Shown piece after piece: positions 44,685 to 54,423 of a stretch of DNA of 64,000 nucleotides. Location: the NCBI RefSeq assembly GCF_014651015.1, contig NZ_BMWB01000001.1, positions 718,137 through 782,136 on the forward strand, given 5' to 3'. The notes beneath the pieces were generated by a model. It was not told where the DNA came from and did not search any database. It saw only the letters and a list, made by a program, of their open reading frames with translations. A program made the position numbers and the translations under genes. The stretch is from Streptomyces xantholiticus. GTDB taxonomy: Bacteria > Actinomycetota > Actinomycetes > Streptomycetales > Streptomycetaceae. Within the stretch, counting starts at the first letter, position 1. Each line of letters opens with the position of its first letter.

Positions 44685-47060
44685 TCAGGTGCCGGTGAGG
44701 TGCTCGGGGCGCACCGGCGTCCTGTTGAGCTCCAGACCCGTCGCGTTCCGGATCGCCGCGAGGACGGCCGGGGTGGACGACAGGGTCGGGGCCTCGCCGA
44801 CGCCGCGCAGCCCGTAGGGCGCGTGGTCGTCGGCAAGTTCGAGCACGTCGACCGGGATGGTCGGCGTGTCGAGGATGGTGGGGATCAGATAGTCCGTGAA
44901 GGACGGGTTCCTGACCTTGGCGGTCTTCGGGTCGACGATGATCTCCTCCATGACCGCCATGCCCAGGCCCTGGGTGGTACCACCCTGGATCTGGCCAATC
45001 ACGGACAGCGGGTTGAGGGCCTTGCCGACGTCCTGGGCACAGGACAGCTCGATCACCTTCACGAGCCCCAGTTCGGTGTCCACCTCGACGACCGCGCGGT
45101 GCGCGGCGAACGAGTACTGGACGTGGCCGTTGCCCTGTCCCGTACGGAGGTCGAACGCCTGTGTGGGGCGGTGCCGCCACTCGGCCTCGATCTCGACGGC
45201 CTCCCCCTCCAGCACGTCCACGAGGTCGGCCAGCACCTCGCCGCCGTCGGTGACGACCTTGCCGCTCTCGAGCAGCAACTCGGCGGTGGCCCACGCCGGG
45301 TGGTACGAGCCGAACCTGCGGCGGCCGATCTCGAGGACCTTCTCGCGGACCAGCTCGCAGGAGTTCCTCACGGCGCCGCCGGTGACGTACGTCTGGCGGG
45401 AGGCGGACGTGGAGCCGGCGGAGCCGACCTGGGTGTCGGCCGGGCTGATGGTGACCTGGCTGACGCCGAGCTCGGTGCGGGCGATCTGCGCGTGGACGGT
45501 GACACCTCCCTGGCCGACCTCCGCCATCGCGGTGTGCACGGTGGCGACGGGCTCGCCCGCGATGACCTCCATGCGCACCTTGGCCGTGGAGTAGTCGTCG
45601 AAGCCCTCGGAGAAGCCGACGTTCTTGATGCCGACCGCGTAGCCCACACCTCGGACGACGCCCTCGCCGTGCGTGGTGTTGGACAGGCCGCCGGGCAGAG
45701 CGCGCACGTCCGCGCCCTCGGTGGTCTCCCACTGGCGCTCGGGCGGCAGCGGGCGGGCCTTGACCCGGCGCAGCAGCTCGGCGACCGGGGCCGGTGAGTC
45801 GACCGCCTGCCCGGTCGGCAGCAGGGTGCCCTGCTCCATGGCGTTGAGCTGCCGGAACTCGACGGGGTCCATGTCGAGGGCCTTGGCCAGCTTGTCCATC
45901 TGCGCCTCGTAGGCGAAGCAGGCCTGGACCGCGCCGAAACCGCGCATGGCGCCGCAGGGCGGGTTGTTGGTGTAGAGGGCGATGGCCTCGATGTCGACGT
46001 CGTCGATGACGTACGGGCCCACCGAGAGGGAGGAGGCGTTGCCGACGACGGCCGGGGAGGCGGAGGCATAGGCGCCGCCGTCCAGCACGATCCGGCACTT
46101 CATGTGCGTGATCTTGCCGTCGCTGGTGGCTCCGTGCTCGTACCAGAGCTTCGCCGGGTGCCGGTGGACATGGCCGAAGAAGGACTCGAACCGGTTGTAG
46201 ACGATCTTGACCGGCTTACCGGTGCGCAGCGCCAGCAGGCAGGCGTGGATCTGCATCGACAGGTCCTCGCGGCCGCCGAACGCCCCGCCGACGCCGGAGA
46301 GTGTCATCCGCACCTTGTCCTCGGGCAGGCCGAGGACGGGCGCGATCTGGCGAAGGTCCGAGTGCAGCCACTGGGTGGCCACGTACAGGTCGACACCGCC
46401 GTCCTCGGCCGGCACGGCGAGACCGGACTCGGGGCCGAGGAAGGCCTGGTCCTGCATGCCGAAGACGTACTCGCCGGAGACGATCACATCGGCGCGCCCG
46501 GCGGCCTCGTCGGCGTTGCCGCGGACGATGGGCTGACGGTGCACGATGTTCGGGTGCGGGACGTGCCCGGCGTGGTGGTCGTCGCGGCCCGGGTGCAGCA
46601 GCGGCGCGTCGGGGGCGGTCGCGGAGGCCTCGTCGGTGACGACGGGCAACTCCCTGTACTCCACCCTGATCTTGGCGGCGGCGCGGCGCGCGGTCTCCGG
46701 GTGGTCGGCGGCGACCAGCGCCACGGGCTCGCCGTGGTGGCGTACGACGCCGTTGGCCAGGACCGGGGTGTCCTGGATCTCCAGGCCGTAGTTCTTGACC
46801 TCGGTCGGCAGGTCCTCATAGGTGAGGACGGCGTAGACGCCGGCCTGGGCGAGGGCCTCGGAGGTGTCGATGGAGACGATCTCGGCGTGCGCGACGGTGG
46901 AGCGCAGGATCTGGCCCCAGAGCATGTCCTCGTGCCACATGTCCGAGGAGTACGCGAACTCGCCGGTGACCTTGAGGGTGCCGTCGGGGCGGAGCGTGGA
47001 CTCGCCGATGCCGCCCCTGGTCTTCTGCGTGAGGTTGGTGGGTGTACCGGTGGTCGCCAT
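44685..47060 (-). CDS. Xanthine dehydrogenase, molybdopterin-binding subunit
   Basis: A 791-residue large subunit of the xanthine oxidase family, which hydroxylates hypoxanthine and xanthine. Moco-binding stretches are visible: GVGGAFGGREDLSMQIH, CGAMRGFGAVQACFAYE, GQGGVTVHAQIARTELG and the catalytic Glu segment LRGVGEAPTLS near the C-terminus. ATG 47060 has GAGGCGG upstream and starts 2 bp after the iron-sulfur subunit stop. The following 236 bp up to the permease hold no recognisable element. Confidence 0.93.
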   Translation of the reverse strand: MATTGTPTNLTQKTRGGIGESTLRPDGTLKVTGEFAYSSDMWHEDMLWGQILRSTVAHAEIVSIDTSEALAQAGVYAVLTYEDLPTEVKNYGLEIQDTPVLANGVVRHHGEPVALVAADHPETARRAAAKIRVEYRELPVVTDEASATAPDAPLLHPGRDDHHAGHVPHPNIVHRQPIVRGNADEAAGRADVIVSGEYVFGMQDQAFLGPESGLAVPAEDGGVDLYVATQWLHSDLRQIAPVLGLPEDKVRMTLSGVGGAFGGREDLSMQIHACLLALRTGKPVKIVYNRFESFFGHVHRHPAKLWYEHGATSDGKITHMKCRIVLDGGAYASASPAVVGNASSLSVGPYVIDDVDIEAIALYTNNPPCGAMRGFGAVQACFAYEAQMDKLAKALDMDPVEFRQLNAMEQGTLLPTGQAVDSPAPVAELLRRVKARPLPPERQWETTEGADVRALPGGLSNTTHGEGVVRGVGYAVGIKNVGFSEGFDDYSTAKVRMEVIAGEPVATVHTAMAEVGQGGVTVHAQIARTELGVSQVTISPADTQVGSAGSTSASRQTYVTGGAVRNSCELVREKVLEIGRRRFGSYHPAWATAELLLESGKVVTDGGEVLADLVDVLEGEAVEIEAEWRHRPTQAFDLRTGQGNGHVQYSFAAHRAVVEVDTELGLVKVIELSCAQDVGKALNPLSVIGQIQGGTTQGLGMAVMEEIIVDPKTAKVRNPSFTDYLIPTILDTPTIPVDVLELADDHAPYGLRGVGEAPTLSSTPAVLAAIRNATGLELNRTPVRPEHLTGT

Positions 47061-47062
47061 GG

Positions 47063-47665
47063 TCAGACCGCCTCTTCCTTGCGCTCCTGACGGGCGGCCG
47101 CGAGGCGGACGGCGTCCAGGATCTTCTCGTAACCGGTACAGCGGCAGAGGTTGCCGGACAGGGCCTCGCGGATGTCCTCGTCCGAGGGGGACGGGGTGCG
47201 CTCGAGCATCTCGTCGGCGGCGACCAGCAGGCCGGGGGTGCAGAAACCGCACTGCACGGCGCCCGCGTCGATGAACGCCTGCTGGATCGGGGAGAGCTCG
47301 GTGCCCTCGCCGGTCTGCGAGTCGGTGACGCCGTCACGAGGCGCGGCGCTCCAGCTCTGGGCGTCCTGGAGGCTGGTGCCGCAGGCGCCGCTCGCGCAGG
47401 ATCCTTGCTCGCGCTGCCTGGCGAAGTCGGCCAGCCCCTCGACGGTGACGACCTCGCGGCCCTCGACCTGGCCGGCGGCGACCAGGCAGGAACAGACCGG
47501 GACGCCGTCGAGTCTGACCGTGCAGGAGCCGCATTCGCCCTGTTCACATGCGTTCTTGGAGCCGGGCAGGCCCAACCGCTCACGCAGGACGTACAGCAGG
47601 CTCTCGCCCTCCCAGACGTCGTCCGCTTCCTGCCGGCGTCCGTTGACGGTGAAATTGACGCGCAT
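47063..47665 (-). CDS. Xanthine dehydrogenase, 2Fe-2S subunit with an extra loop
   Basis: A 200-residue electron-transfer subunit. The plant-type cluster uses Cys40, Cys45, Cys48 and Cys60 (NACEQGECGSCTV); the second cluster uses Cys139, Cys142, Cys174 and Cys176 (QCGFCTPG, NLCRCTGYE). Between them lies an insertion of about 38 residues (roughly 85-122) with two more Cys (SCASGAC), making it longer than the usual 155-165. It is followed immediately by the Moco subunit. Confidence 0.92.
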   Translation of the reverse strand: MRVNFTVNGRRQEADDVWEGESLLYVLRERLGLPGSKNACEQGECGSCTVRLDGVPVCSCLVAAGQVEGREVVTVEGLADFARQREQGSCASGACGTSLQDAQSWSAAPRDGVTDSQTGEGTELSPIQQAFIDAGAVQCGFCTPGLLVAADEMLERTPSPSDEDIREALSGNLCRCTGYEKILDAVRLAAARQERKEEAV

Positions 47666-47667
47666 CG

Positions 47668-48558
47668 TTATGCAGCTCCTTCAAGGGTGCGGGCGGTGCC
47701 GCGGTACTGCTCCCAGGTCCAGCCGAGCGTGCGGCGGGCCATGATGCCGACCGCGTGGCGGCGGTACTTCGCCGTGCCGCGCACGTCGTCGATCGGGTTG
47801 CAGGCGCCGGATGCGAGCTGCGCGAACTGCTTGGCGACCGACGGGGTGATGATGTTCCCGCTCTCCCAGAATCCGCCTTCCTCGAGCGCGGCGTTCAGGA
47901 AGTCCTCCGCGGCCCGCGCCCGCACCGGGGTGGGGGCGGCGGACCCGATACCGGTGCGCACGGTGCGGGTCTCGGGGTGCAGGGCGAGACCGAACGCGCA
48001 CACGGCGATGACCATGGCGTTGCGGGTACCCACCTTGGAGTACTGCTGCGGGCCGTCGGCCTTCTTGATGTGCACGGCCCTGATGAGCTCGTCGGCGGCG
48101 AGCGCGTTGCGCTTGACGCCCGTGTAGAACTCGTCGATGGGAATCATGCGCGAGCCGCGCACCGACTCGGCCTCGACCTCGGCGCCCGCGGCGAGCAGCG
48201 CCGGGTGGGCGTCACCGGCCGGGGACGCGGTGCCGAGGTTGCCGCCTACGCCGCCGCGGTTACGGATCTGCGGGGAGGCTACGGTGTGCGAGGCGAGCGC
48301 CAGACCGGGCAGCTCTGCGCGCAGGTTCTCCATGATCGCGGTGTACGGGACAGAGGCACCCAGCCGGACGTTCTCGCCGCCGACCTCCCACTCGGTGAGC
48401 TCACCGATGCGGTTGAGGTCCAGGAGGTACTCCGGCCTGCGGTGGTCGAAGTTGATCTCGACCATCACATCGGTGCCGCCCGCGATGGGCACAGCGGTGG
48501 GGTGCTCGGCCTTGGCGGCGAGCGCCTCCTCCCAGCTGGCGGGGCGAAGGAAGTCCAT
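47668..48558 (-). CDS. Xanthine dehydrogenase, FAD-binding subunit
   Basis: A 296-residue FAD subunit (CoxM/PucC-like). PIAGGTDVMVEIN and GGVGGNLGTASPAGDAHPALLAAGAEV are the FAD-binding motifs. The ATG at 48558 (MDFLRPASW) is preferred over a start seven codons upstream because a GAGAG ribosome site lies just before it. First gene of the xdh unit, divergent from pucR-like regulator. Confidence 0.93.
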   Translation of the reverse strand: MDFLRPASWEEALAAKAEHPTAVPIAGGTDVMVEINFDHRRPEYLLDLNRIGELTEWEVGGENVRLGASVPYTAIMENLRAELPGLALASHTVASPQIRNRGGVGGNLGTASPAGDAHPALLAAGAEVEAESVRGSRMIPIDEFYTGVKRNALAADELIRAVHIKKADGPQQYSKVGTRNAMVIAVCAFGLALHPETRTVRTGIGSAAPTPVRARAAEDFLNAALEEGGFWESGNIITPSVAKQFAQLASGACNPIDDVRGTAKYRRHAVGIMARRTLGWTWEQYRGTARTLEGAA

Positions 48559-48853
48559 GAGTGGCTCTCTTCTTCTCAATCGGGGTCGTTCGTCGCAACG
48601 GGCCCGGGACGGCCGGCCCTCGACTTGTCTGTGCCGTCGTTCATCTGCTGCTCACGCGGTGTGGTCCAGTACACAAGGCGCGATCCGGCCGGTGCAGTCA
48701 CCGAAACACCGAAGGAGTTGGCTGGCCACCTCCCTCGTCTTGTAGATTCGAACGAAAGGCGGAGATCAGCAACCTCACCGTTTCCCCCTGGAAACCGTGG
48801 CCACGGGTCTCTGGCCAGGACCGGCAACAACGAGACAGATCGGCGGCGACGAC
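48559..48853. promoter_or_regulatory. Divergent control region of the xdh operon and the PucR-type gene
   Basis: About 295 bp. A palindrome, GTTTCC-CCCT-GGAAAC at 48780-48795, lies 58 bp before the regulator start and could be its own binding site. I could not place -35/-10 boxes with confidence in either direction. Control of xdh by the adjacent PucR-family protein is the natural expectation. Confidence 0.45.
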
Positions 48854-50542
48854 ATGCGGCTGCGCGCACTGTTGGACAACGACGCGCTGGGGCTGCGGCT
48901 GCTCGGCGGCGAGGACGAGCTCGACCGCGGGGTACGGGGTGTGATGACCACGGACCTGCGCGACCCCAGCCGGTACCTCTCCGGAGGCGAACTGGTGCTC
49001 ACCGGGCTCGCCTGGCGGCGCACCGAGGAGGACTCCGAGCCGTTCGTCCGCATCCTCGCCGGCGCCCAGGTCGCCGGGCTCGCGGCGGGCGAGGCGGAGC
49101 TCGGGGACGTCCCCGACGATCTCGTCCAGGCGTGTTTGCGCCACCGGCTCCCACTGTTCGCAGTGAACGAGTCCGTTGCGTTCGCGACGATCACCGAGTA
49201 CGTCGTACGGCAGGTCTCCGGGGAACGTGCGGGTGACCTCGCCGCTGTCGTCGACAGACACAGGCGGCTGATGACCTCCGGCCCCGCGGGTGGCGGACCG
49301 GACGCCGTCCTGGACCTGCTCGGCTCCGACCTCGACCTGAGGGCATGGGTCCTGTCCCCCACCGGACGACAGATCGCGGGCGCCCGTGACGGGCTCCCGG
49401 CCGAGGTGGGCGCGGCCCTCGCCGGTGAACACCTGGCCGCCGTACGCCACGGCCGACGGGCCCCTCACCGGGCCGTCGCACGAGGCGTGACGTACTCGCT
49501 CTTCCCGATCCGTAACAACGGGCGAGGGGCCGCTTCCGCCGTCAGGGACGTACGGGAGAGCGTGCTGTCCGACTGGCTGCTCGCCGTGGAGGCCGACGCC
49601 GCTGACTGGCCGGCCGCACGACTCGACCTGCTGCAGGGCGTCACCCAGCTGATCGCCGTCGAACGCGACCGGCGCGAGGCGGCCCGTACGGTGCGGCGGC
49701 GGCTCGCCCAGGAGGTCCTGGAGCTCGTCCAGAGTGGCGCGGCCCCCGCGGAGATCGCGGCGCGGCTGCGGGTCGCCGCACCCGTGCTGCTACCGGGGCT
49801 GGGGAGCGCACCGCACTGGCAGGTCGTCGTCGCCCGGGTCGACTGGGGCGACGACGCGGCCGTCGAGACGGGGCCGGTCGCCCAGTCACTCCTCGAGGAG
49901 ATCCTCGTGGACCCGTCGGCGGCCGGGCCGGACTCCGCGGACCGGATCGCGGTCGCCCACACCGGCGACGAGGCCATCGCGCTCGTTCCACTGCCTGCCG
50001 TGAGCCTCGGCGGCCTGGACGACGAGGCCCCGCCGTCCTCCGAGGCCGGTCTGCACGCCGACGCGCTCCTGGAGTCCGTACGCGCCCCGCTGGCCGCGGG
50101 CCTCGCCGACGACGGCCGGCTCACGCTGGGCGTCAGCGCCGCCGTGCACTCCGCGGAGGGCCTGCGCGGCGCACTGGAAGAGGCCAGGCACGCCCGCCGG
50201 GTCGCGGCGGCGCGCCCGGGCCGGGTCTGCGCGGCCGGCCACCACGAACTGGCGTCGCACGTCCTGCTGCTGCCGTTCGTCCCGGACGACGTGCGCCGCG
50301 CCTTCACCGCACGGCTGCTGGATCCGCTGCGGGACTACGACCGCCGTCACCGTGCGGAGCTCATCCCCACGCTGGAGGCGTTCCTGGACTGCGACGGCTC
50401 CTGGACGCGGTGCGCGACCCGCCTGCACCTGCATGTGAACACGCTGCGGTACCGGGTCGGGCGGATCGAACAGCTGACGGGGCGGGATCTGTCGCGGCTG
50501 GAGGACAAGCTGGACTTCTTCCTGGCGTTGCGGATGAGCTGA
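48854..50542 (+). CDS. PucR family transcriptional regulator
   Basis: A 562-residue regulator. The N-terminal ligand domain (MRLRALLDNDALGLRLLGGEDELDRGVRGVMTTDLRDPSRYLSGGELVLTGLAW) is the PucR N-terminal domain, a GGDEF-like middle follows, and the C-terminal HTH_30 reads LEAFLDCDGSWTRCATRLHLHVNTLRYRVGRIEQLTGRDL. PucR activates purine catabolism in Bacillus; divergence from the xdh operon fits that role. ATG 48854 is where the N-terminal domain begins, although the ribosome site is weak. Confidence 0.88.
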   Translation: MRLRALLDNDALGLRLLGGEDELDRGVRGVMTTDLRDPSRYLSGGELVLTGLAWRRTEEDSEPFVRILAGAQVAGLAAGEAELGDVPDDLVQACLRHRLPLFAVNESVAFATITEYVVRQVSGERAGDLAAVVDRHRRLMTSGPAGGGPDAVLDLLGSDLDLRAWVLSPTGRQIAGARDGLPAEVGAALAGEHLAAVRHGRRAPHRAVARGVTYSLFPIRNNGRGAASAVRDVRESVLSDWLLAVEADAADWPAARLDLLQGVTQLIAVERDRREAARTVRRRLAQEVLELVQSGAAPAEIAARLRVAAPVLLPGLGSAPHWQVVVARVDWGDDAAVETGPVAQSLLEEILVDPSAAGPDSADRIAVAHTGDEAIALVPLPAVSLGGLDDEAPPSSEAGLHADALLESVRAPLAAGLADDGRLTLGVSAAVHSAEGLRGALEEARHARRVAAARPGRVCAAGHHELASHVLLLPFVPDDVRRAFTARLLDPLRDYDRRHRAELIPTLEAFLDCDGSWTRCATRLHLHVNTLRYRVGRIEQLTGRDLSRLEDKLDFFLALRMS

Positions 50543-50557
50543 CGGGTTCGCGTCACT

Positions 50558-50579
50558 GCGGGCGGGTGGCTCCGCCCGC
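50558..50579 (+). terminator. Terminator of the PucR-type gene
   Basis: An 8-bp stem (GCGGGCGG at 50558-50565 with CCGCCCGC at 50572-50579) and six-base loop lies 16 bp after the stop. The following 390 bp, up to the convergent ABC gene, contain no gene I can support. Confidence 0.6.
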
Positions 50580-50968
50580 CGCGGGCCTTTCCCGAGCCCC
50601 GCGCCTTCCCGCTGTCCCGATGTGTGGCTCCGCCATCCGCGGACTCCGTCCGGACCTTGCTCCGGTGGAGGGTCGTTCCCGAAGCATTCGGAGCTGGGGA
50701 TCCGGCGTCTCCTGATGCCGCCCGGCGGCCGCCTGCCGAGCCGCCTCCACTCACGCGGAGCGCGGCGGGGTCAGTGACGCGTCGCGGAGACGGTCGTCTC
50801 GCAGCGAGGGGAGGAGATGGGCCACGGGGCGCCGACTGCGATGCGCCGTTCGGGATGCGCCCGGCGTGCAGCCTGGGCCGCAACTCCTCGTGGGCGGAGC
50901 CGATCTCGAGCGGCGGGCTCCGGCGACCGGCCGTGCGACCTCTTCCCGGCGGGTCGAAACCGAAGTCG

Positions 50969-52690
50969 TCAGCCGTGATGCGGTCGCCCCCGCGCCACCA
51001 CTCGCGCGAACGCGCCTCCCTCTCGCATCAGTTCCTCCCACGTGCCCGTCTGCACCACCCTGCCCGCTTCCAGGACCGCGATCCGGTCCGCGCGGCGGAT
51101 CGTCGACGGGCGGTGGGCGATCAGCAGCGTCGTTCGGGACGGCGCACCGTCCCGCAGGGCGGCCGAGACCGCCGCGTCGCCCTCCGTGTCGAGGTTCGCC
51201 GTCGTCTCGTCGAGGACAAGCACCCTTGGGTGGGTCAGCAGGGCCCGGGCCAGGGCGATACGGGCACGCTGGCCGCCCGAGAGGGTGCTACCGCGCTCGC
51301 CGACGGGCGTGTCGTAGCCGTCGGCGATGCGGTCGACCCCGGTGCGGCGGGCGACGTCGGCCAGTTCGTCGTCCGTCGCCTCCGGTGCGGCGAGGCGGAG
51401 GTTGTCCGCCAGCGTGCCGTGGAACAGCGGCGCGTCCTGGCCGACGACGGCCACCGCGCGGCGCAGATCGCTCTCCGCCACGTCCCGGAGGTCGACCGGC
51501 GGTCCGGCGGCAGGAACGAGTTCCACCGCCCCGCCCGCCGGGTCCCAGAACCGCGCCACCAGGTGCGCACACGTGGACTTGCCGGCGCCGGAGACGCCGA
51601 CGAGGGCGAGCGTCTCGCCGGGCCGGATCGTCAGGTCCACGCCGTCGAGCACGGCCCGGCCGCCGTAGTCGAAGCGAACGTCCCGCAGCCGGAGGCCGAG
51701 CGGCCCCTCGGGCACCGGCCACGGCGCCGCGGGCGCCGGCGCGCCTGCCGGTGCCCGCACGGCGGCGCCCACCCGGGCCGCCGCCGCCCGCAGCCCGCCC
51801 GCCTGCCCCAGTGCGGCGGCCGAGTCGGCGACGGGCGCGAGCACACCCAGCGCGAGGGCCATCGCGGCGGGCGCCCACGCGCCGGAGACGGTGTGCGCCG
51901 CCGCCAGGACGACGCCGACGACGGCCGCGACCACGAGGAGGTCGCGCATGGCTGAGGCGTCCGCCTCCCAGGCCTGCTCGGCGCGTTGGGCGTCGCCGAG
52001 CCGGCGGCCGTGGGCGCGGAGACGTTCGCGCCGGGTGTCCAGCGCGCCGAACGCCAGCAGTTCGCGCAGCCCGTCGACCGTCTCGACGGTCTCCGCGGAC
52101 AGGTCGGCGGCCGCGGCCCGGGTACGGGCGCCGCGCGCCGCGCGGCCGCGGGACTCCAGCAGCGGTGCGAGGACGAGGAGCGCCGCGACGGGCAGCACGG
52201 CGATCAGCAGCCAGGGGTCGAGCAGCGCGAGAGCCACCGTGCCGCCGCCGAAAACCGTGCCGGATGCCGCCAGTTGGGCCACGGCATGCGCGTAGAAGAA
52301 TTCCAGCGCCTCCACGTCCCCGAGTGCCGCCGACGCCAGGTCCCCGCTGCGCCGCCCTCCGACGCGCGCGGGCGCGCTGCGCGCGAGGCCGTCGAAGACA
52401 CGGATGCGCATTTCCGCGAGAACGCGGTAGGCGAGGTCGTGCGAGAGGTCCATCTCGCGCCAGGTGGCGAGTGCCCGGGCCGTGACGAGCACCAGCAGGG
52501 CGGCCACCGTGCCGGGCCCGGGGGCCTGCCGTTCGACGACTGCGGTACCCACCGTGTGCGCGACGAGCGTGACCAGGGCGACGAGCGCCGCCTGGTCGAC
52601 GAGGGCGGCGCCGAACGTACGGACGGTCATGGCCCGGTGGGCGCCGAGCACCGGCAACAGGGCGCGCAGCGCGCCGCGTTCGGGATTCAT
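50969..52690 (-). CDS. ABC exporter half-transporter (CydC-like), RiPP cluster
   Basis: A 573-residue fused membrane/ATPase half-transporter. About five to six membrane helices cover residues 20-300. The ATPase has Walker A VGVSGAGKST, signature LSGGQRARIALARALL and Walker B VLVLDETTANLD. It resembles CydC and peptide exporters. ATG 52690 overlaps the upstream gene's stop, so the pair should make a heterodimer. As the last gene of the RiPP operon it probably exports the product or its precursor. Confidence 0.85.
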   Translation of the reverse strand: MNPERGALRALLPVLGAHRAMTVRTFGAALVDQAALVALVTLVAHTVGTAVVERQAPGPGTVAALLVLVTARALATWREMDLSHDLAYRVLAEMRIRVFDGLARSAPARVGGRRSGDLASAALGDVEALEFFYAHAVAQLAASGTVFGGGTVALALLDPWLLIAVLPVAALLVLAPLLESRGRAARGARTRAAAADLSAETVETVDGLRELLAFGALDTRRERLRAHGRRLGDAQRAEQAWEADASAMRDLLVVAAVVGVVLAAAHTVSGAWAPAAMALALGVLAPVADSAAALGQAGGLRAAAARVGAAVRAPAGAPAPAAPWPVPEGPLGLRLRDVRFDYGGRAVLDGVDLTIRPGETLALVGVSGAGKSTCAHLVARFWDPAGGAVELVPAAGPPVDLRDVAESDLRRAVAVVGQDAPLFHGTLADNLRLAAPEATDDELADVARRTGVDRIADGYDTPVGERGSTLSGGQRARIALARALLTHPRVLVLDETTANLDTEGDAAVSAALRDGAPSRTTLLIAHRPSTIRRADRIAVLEAGRVVQTGTWEELMREGGAFARVVARGRPHHG

Positions 52691-54423
52691 GCGGCTTTTC
52701 CTTCGGCGGTGTGTCCGGCCGCGACGAGACGCGCGTACACGCCCTCGCCGCTCAGCAGACCGGCGTGGTCGCCGACGGCGTCCACCCGGCCGCCGTCCAG
52801 GACGACGATGCGGTCGGCGTGGCGCACCGAGTCGAGCCGGTGCGCCACGACCAGGCAGGTGCGGCCACGGGCGGCCCGCAGCAGCTCCCCTACGATGCGG
52901 GCCTCGCGACGCTCGTCGACGGCACTGGTCGCCTCGTCGAGCACGAGCACGGGCGCGTCGGCCAGCAACGCCCTTGCCAGGGCGAGACGTTGACGCTGGC
53001 CGCCGGACAGGGTGGCACCACGTTCGCCGACCTGGGTGTCGTAGCCTTCGGGCAGGCGGACGATCTCGTCGTGGATCCCTGCCGACCGGGCCGCGTCCCG
53101 CAGCGCGGTGTCGCGCGCGCCGGGGGCGCCCAGCCGCAGGTTCTCGGCGACGGAGGCGTGGAAGAGGTATGTCTCCTGGGAGACGACCGCGACCCCGCGG
53201 CGCAGCGAGTCGAGCGTGTAGGCGGCGGCGTCGGCGCCGTCGACGAGGACCCGGCCCCGGTCCGGGTCGGCGCGCCGGAGCAGCAGCGCGAGCAGCGTGG
53301 ACTTGCCCGCGCCTGACGGACCGACGACCGCGGTGACCCGGCCGGCCGGGGCGGTGAAGGAGACGCCCCGCAGCGCCGGCCGGCGGCCACCGGGATGGGT
53401 GAAGTGCACGTCCTCGAAACGCACTTCGGGTGCCGTCTGCCACGCGGCGACGCGCCGCCCCTCGTCGGGTACGCCGCCTTCCTCGGTGCGCAGTTCGGCG
53501 ATGCCGTCGGCGGCCGACACCCCGAGATATCCCGAGTGCCACTCCCTGGACAGGTCCCTGACCGGCCGGAAGCATTCGGACGCCAGCATCAGCACCAGGT
53601 ACGTACCGGCCGGCGCCCCCTGCCCGGAGACGGCCGCCGTGCACGCCACGAGGGCCGCGGCGACCGTGCCGCCCTGCACGGCGAGGTCGGTGATGCCGGT
53701 GTCGACGAGTGAGACCCGGAGCTTGGCGACCGTGGCCCGGTGCAGGGCCGCGGAACGCTCCTCCAGCCGCGCCCTGGTACGCCCGACGGCGCCCGCCGCC
53801 CGCAGCGAGGGCATGCCCTGGAGCGCCTCCAGGTAGTCGGCGGACAGGGCCTCGTACGCGCCCCAGTGCTGTTGCCCGCGCCGTTCCAGCAGCTTGTCCC
53901 ACCAGCGCGGCGCGAACAGCGCGAGCACCAGCGCGGGGGCGAGGGCGACGACGGCCCACGGTTCGACGGCGGCGACGGCGCTCAGGAGCAGCGGCGGCAC
54001 GGCGCAGGTGATCAGCAGCTGGGGCAGGTAGCGCGAGACGTAGGCGTCGACACCCTCGACACCGTCGACGAGCGTGGCGCGTACGGCTCCGGCGCGGGCG
54101 CCGGCCTGCTGCCGGGGGCCGGTCCGGCCGAGGCGTACGAGGAGTTCGTCGCGCAGACCGGTGCGTACCGCCGCCCCGGCGCCCACGGCGGTACGGCGCT
54201 GCATCCGGACGAGCCCGGCGCGCACGAGCACGGCGGCGAGCACCGCGCCCAGCAGAAGCGGAAGCGCATCGGTGTCGCCGCGGGCGATACCGGCGAGGGC
54301 GAGGGCGAGCAGCACGGCCTGCGCAAGGTGGGTCGCCGCGACGGCCGCGAGCAGGGCGGTGGCCGCGAGCAGGGGGCGGCGCGCGATACGGGCGGCGCGC
54401 AGCAGCTCCGGGTGGAGCATCAT
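52687..54423 (-). CDS. ABC exporter half-transporter (CydD-like), RiPP cluster
   Basis: A 578-residue half-transporter, partner of the preceding entry. Membrane segments occupy about 15-320; the ATPase has Walker A VGPSGAGKSTLLALLLRR, signature LSGGQRQRLALARALLA and Walker B VLVLDEATSAVDE. A GAAGGAGA ribosome site precedes tandem ATGs at 54423 and 54420. It overlaps the oxidoreductase stop at 54420. Similarity to CydD is general; no cydAB genes are nearby, supporting a role in the RiPP cluster rather than in cytochrome bd assembly. Confidence 0.85.
   Translation of the reverse strand: MMLHPELLRAARIARRPLLAATALLAAVAATHLAQAVLLALALAGIARGDTDALPLLLGAVLAAVLVRAGLVRMQRRTAVGAGAAVRTGLRDELLVRLGRTGPRQQAGARAGAVRATLVDGVEGVDAYVSRYLPQLLITCAVPPLLLSAVAAVEPWAVVALAPALVLALFAPRWWDKLLERRGQQHWGAYEALSADYLEALQGMPSLRAAGAVGRTRARLEERSAALHRATVAKLRVSLVDTGITDLAVQGGTVAAALVACTAAVSGQGAPAGTYLVLMLASECFRPVRDLSREWHSGYLGVSAADGIAELRTEEGGVPDEGRRVAAWQTAPEVRFEDVHFTHPGGRRPALRGVSFTAPAGRVTAVVGPSGAGKSTLLALLLRRADPDRGRVLVDGADAAAYTLDSLRRGVAVVSQETYLFHASVAENLRLGAPGARDTALRDAARSAGIHDEIVRLPEGYDTQVGERGATLSGGQRQRLALARALLADAPVLVLDEATSAVDERREARIVGELLRAARGRTCLVVAHRLDSVRHADRIVVLDGGRVDAVGDHAGLLSGEGVYARLVAAGHTAEGKAA

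Noticed and set aside
52687..54423. CydDC for cytochrome bd assembly
   Set aside because: No cydAB nearby and the genes overlap RiPP genes by a few bases, so peptide export is the better fit.
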